A stretch of 64,000 nt of DNA from the NCBI GenBank assembly GCA_022575985.1, contig JAKSXM010000007.1, positions 2,358,501 to 2,422,500 on the forward strand, given 5' to 3'. Numbering within the stretch: position 1 is the first letter of the stretch; every line of letters starts with the position of its first letter. The translations under genes and the position numbers were made by a program. Of the stretch, positions 61,701-64,000 are shown piece by piece. Source of the stretch: Anagrus nilaparvatae. Lineage: Eukaryota; Arthropoda; Insecta; Hymenoptera; Mymaridae. The notes under the pieces are model-generated. The model worked only from the letters and a program-made list of their open reading frames with translations, searched no databases and was not told where the DNA came from.

Positions 61701-62967
61701 TTTTTTATGAAAAAATTAAGAATAAAATTTTAAACGAGAGATAAGAAACAAAATAAAAACAATGCAAAATATAAAAATTGTTTAAAAAATAAAGCAAAAA
61801 TAATAATAATTTGACTTCTGTATTACTTTTTTATTATGTGAACTCATAATGAAATTGAGAGTCTGACTAACTCGTCTGTATCTACTGATAATATTTTAGT
61901 TGCAAGAGGGCAGAATAGTTTTTTTAAAATTATTTTTATGAGTTTCTTTTGATCTTGCTAATAAAGCCTGTCTCCTTTTGAGATTAAAAAAAATAGATTT
62001 TATAGAGAATCATTTTTGATAGGCCATTAGCGAAAAATCAGCCATCTTCAATTAGTAAGCATAAGAGATAGTGTAATATTCGTTATTGGCGCGTGATTAT
62101 TAATTCTAAAATCAGGATAAAAATTAATTTTGTGGAGAGAGGGCATAACTATAGCTAAAAAATTTTTGAAATTTTATAATTTGAAATAATGTACACGAAA
62201 TTTTTCAACAATGGTATTGATTAATTTTTTAAATTCCTTTGAAAAAAATTATGCTAAATTCACAGTTTGCTCTGGGGAAAAGATATGATTTTGATTTAAA
62301 AAAAAACGAATCAATTCATAAAATTTTTTCAATATCCTGAACAATACAATAAATTAGAATAAAATGGAAAACCAGGCGAAAAAATTAGTATGGAAATTCC
62401 TACACCTATTGTTTTTAATCTTGGTGCTTAATATATTTTTTATCTGCCTAGCCGCATAACGAGTGCAGAAAATTCCGTATCAAGTTTTATACCCAAATTT
62501 TACACCCAAGAGGGCAAAATATACTATTAACATTTGATTTTTTGTGCATAACATCAGTTAAAAAACTATTTTAGAAATTAATAAAATATTTCATTAACTT
62601 TTTCTTTCCAAACGATTTGGTCTTCAATTTTTCGTTATTTGAAAGCATATAGTTTACTTTACAGGGATTAATAGTTAAAATTACGAATGGTTACAGGTTA
62701 ATACCGTTAATTTAAAAAAATCACGTAGACTAGGAATGATAATAAAATAAAGTAAAAAATGATGTTTGATAATTACCCGCATTTCCGGAAACTGATTTTG
62801 ATAAGTATTAAGAGGAATTAATACTTGATCACCAAGTTTATGTGAAAAATCGGACCACAGCATATCAAGATTTTGTGATTGTAAGTACAATAAATCATGT
62901 CCAGACCATTGACTTTCATATATTTCATTTAATGAATCCATAAGTGATTTTGATGCCGCTTGGACCG
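58659..62967 (-). CDS. Amph: Amphiphysin (BIN1 family), C-terminal seven exons
   Basis: Seven exons with GT-AG borders and matching phases encode about 342 residues. Two exons carry the second half of the BAR domain (SQWSGHDLLYL; KKIDKRNRKMIDYDGHRHNF; EEARRTYEQLNLELHDELP). The third finishes it (VYNELEAIVDKLANDSQRGS). A short exon and an Asn/Ser/Thr-rich linker exon follow. The last two exons form one SH3 domain (RVKATYKYNREDVDELSF, EEGWLMG, GMFPANF) at the C-terminus. BAR domains dimerise and bend membranes; the SH3 binds proline-rich partners. In Drosophila the protein organises muscle T-tubules. The 5' exons, with the N-terminal helix and first BAR helix, are beyond 64,000. No clathrin or AP2 motif is seen in the linker. 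Confidence 0.93.
58999..59141 (-). CDS. Amph: Amphiphysin exon: SH3 domain, first part
   Basis: 143 bp, CTACAG acceptor and GTATGT donor. It reads GATTDNLPPGVLYRVKATYK onward to DDPEEQ. The frame is also open for about 15 codons upstream of the acceptor, but the splice phase from the linker exon fits the acceptor chosen here. Confidence 0.93.
59451..59630 (-). CDS. Amph: Amphiphysin exon: Asn/Ser/Thr-rich linker
   Basis: 180 bp with a GTAAGT donor. It encodes a low-complexity linker ending VEELYDIPV. The acceptor reads TAGCAG, a tandem NAGNAG, so a second acceptor 3 bp downstream would omit one Ala. Confidence 0.9.
59631..60954 (-). other. Amphiphysin intron
   Basis: 1,324 bp between the microexon and the linker exon. 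No further exon or repeat is supported; the 89-residue antisense ORF has no domain. Confidence 0.7.
60955..60998 (-). CDS. Amph: Amphiphysin 44-bp microexon
   Basis: Completes the split Ser codon, encodes LIINNQASQNNISA and ends with G of the next split codon. TAG acceptor, GTAATC donor. Such a small linker exon could be alternatively used, but skipping it would shift the frame (44 is not a multiple of 3). Confidence 0.85.
61075..61193 (-). CDS. Amph: Amphiphysin exon: end of BAR domain
   Basis: 119 bp with a TAG acceptor and a GTTAGT donor. 39 codons from VYNELEAIVD, then TC of a split Ser codon completed by the next exon. Confidence 0.92.
61265..61537 (-). CDS. Amph: Amphiphysin exon: BAR domain, central helices
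   Basis: 273 bp, exactly 91 codons, from KKIDKRNRKMID to HTESSK, with a CAG acceptor and an AAG/GTAATT donor. Confidence 0.95.
61538..62776 (-). other. Amphiphysin intron with a diverged dispersed repeat
   Basis: 1,239 bp. At 62,455-62,530 it carries GCAGAAAATTCCGT and ATTTTACACCCA words shared in the same order with the F-box arms (28,100-28,150, 49,440-49,485), so that family also reached this intron. Confidence 0.65.
62777..62967 (-). CDS. Amph: Amphiphysin exon: BAR domain, middle
   Basis: 191 bp, starting after CAG at 62,970-62,968 and ending ATGCGG before GTAATT. It begins with two bases of a split codon, then 63 full codons from VQAASKSLMDSLNE to FPEMR. Confidence 0.93.
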
Positions 62968-64000
62968 CTGAAAAATAAAAAAACAAAATAAAAATGTTAC
63001 CAAAATTCAATTTTATTGGGATCGTATCTTATAATAAATACATCGACTTTCTTAACCTACTTATTACTTATTCACCTGCCCTACTGTCGTACAGAAGGTG
63101 TAAAAATAAATTGGAAATATATTTTAGTATCTAATAAAAATGAGATGTCTCCTATATTTATGATAAAAATCTACTATTTTTAATAATTATTTATTAATAG
63201 TAATTATATTTTCATATTTTTGCATTAAATATAAATTTTTGAAAAATCAGGTCATTGAATATAAAAATTATAAATTTCTGGCTATTATTATTATATTTAT
63301 ACATCTCCGAACGGTTATTTTTTCTAAGCACGTATATGTATAAACTTTGATAAATTGCTTTTGTTAAGAGAAGAAAATTATATGTAAAAAAAAACACCGA
63401 TTTATTTACCGTTTTTTTATTTTATATTTTATTTATTCATGTATGAATTTATATATTTTATTATTTTAATATGCATTACTTATTATTAAAATGCATATTT
63501 TTATGTATTTTAGATTTTTTTAAATATTTTATTCAGGTTGCATTTGTACCATAAATATGTTTATGCAAAAATTTACAAAATTTATATAAACTTTACGGCT
63601 CAATGATGGGAAAAGAACTGAGCTTGTGACAAGTGTACTTTATTAATGGAGTCCATTCACCAAAAAAATTGAATTGACATTCCTTAATATATCAGTTCAT
63701 TTAATCAAATAGCACTGGGGGGGGGGGGGGGGACAAAATTTGCCTCTTTAATAAAAAATCTTATTATTTAAATATTAATTATTGTTTTTTAATCAAATTT
63801 AAGTCCAGGAGTTTTTGAGGTTGTTAAATTCAAATATTGGAATAAAAAATTTAGAACTAATAACTTAATAGCGAGAGCAAACGGCGTGCAAGAGGTACCC
63901 TGAAAATTCGAAAATCAAAGGGGGGCTCAAATAAGACTTAGAATAATTTCGATTTAGGGGCTTATAATAATCCGGGCTTAGGAACTTGTAATATTTCGGG
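62968..64000 (-). other. Amphiphysin intron running off the window
   Basis: No amphiphysin 5' exon is visible. It contains a 17-bp G run at 63,716-63,732 and a family C repeat from about 63,890 to the window end. Confidence 0.6.

Overview
The window looks like an AT-rich insect nuclear genome. Amphiphysin exons with clean GT-AG boundaries sit among BEL/Pao and R1-clade retroelements, DNA-transposon MITEs and many fold-back repeats. A parasitoid wasp or similar small AT-rich insect would fit, but the species cannot be fixed from this sequence. Only two loci look like working host genes: a partial amphiphysin gene on the minus strand (58,659-62,967, 5' exons beyond the right edge) and an intact F-box/leucine-rich-repeat ORF on the plus strand (46,575-48,344). 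Almost everything else is mobile or repeated DNA, much of it arranged as inverted repeats.

Layout. 1-6.7 kb: dispersed fold-back repeats and AT-rich sequence. 6.75-27.9 kb: a decayed BEL/Pao LTR retrotransposon complex. It has a solo LTR with a 5-bp ACATC target duplication, a duplicated flank, a primer binding site, a frameshifted gag, a stop-ridden pol, a polypurine tract and a hybrid 3' LTR. The segment between gag and reverse transcriptase holds a 9.5-kb near-perfect palindrome (11,484-21,000) whose arms are separated by only 44 nt. 27.8-49.8 kb: a 22-kb inverted-repeat structure. Its right arm carries the intact F-box/LRR gene; its left arm carries an inverted, truncated and chimeric copy. 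The left arm is interrupted by a target-duplicating element, which itself carries a full-length decayed R1-clade LINE (28,764-34,807). 42.9-45.9 kb: a 3-kb TA-flanked element with ~330-bp terminal inverted repeats, just upstream of the F-box gene. 49.8-58.6 kb: AT-rich sequence with a 140-bp tandem array that flips orientation, a piggyBac-like MITE and other repeats. 58.6-64 kb: amphiphysin.

The insertions can be ordered because duplicated arms preserve empty sites. The TTAA MITE in the left palindrome arm, the TAA MITE in one copy of the LTR flank, the LINE, and the 7.8-kb element splitting the left F-box arm each have an unoccupied counterpart inside this window. The repeated creation of inverted copies is the dominant theme. 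The best candidates for new biology are the giant palindrome and the F-box/LRR gene carried in a giant fold-back. No protein-coding system is visible inside the palindrome.
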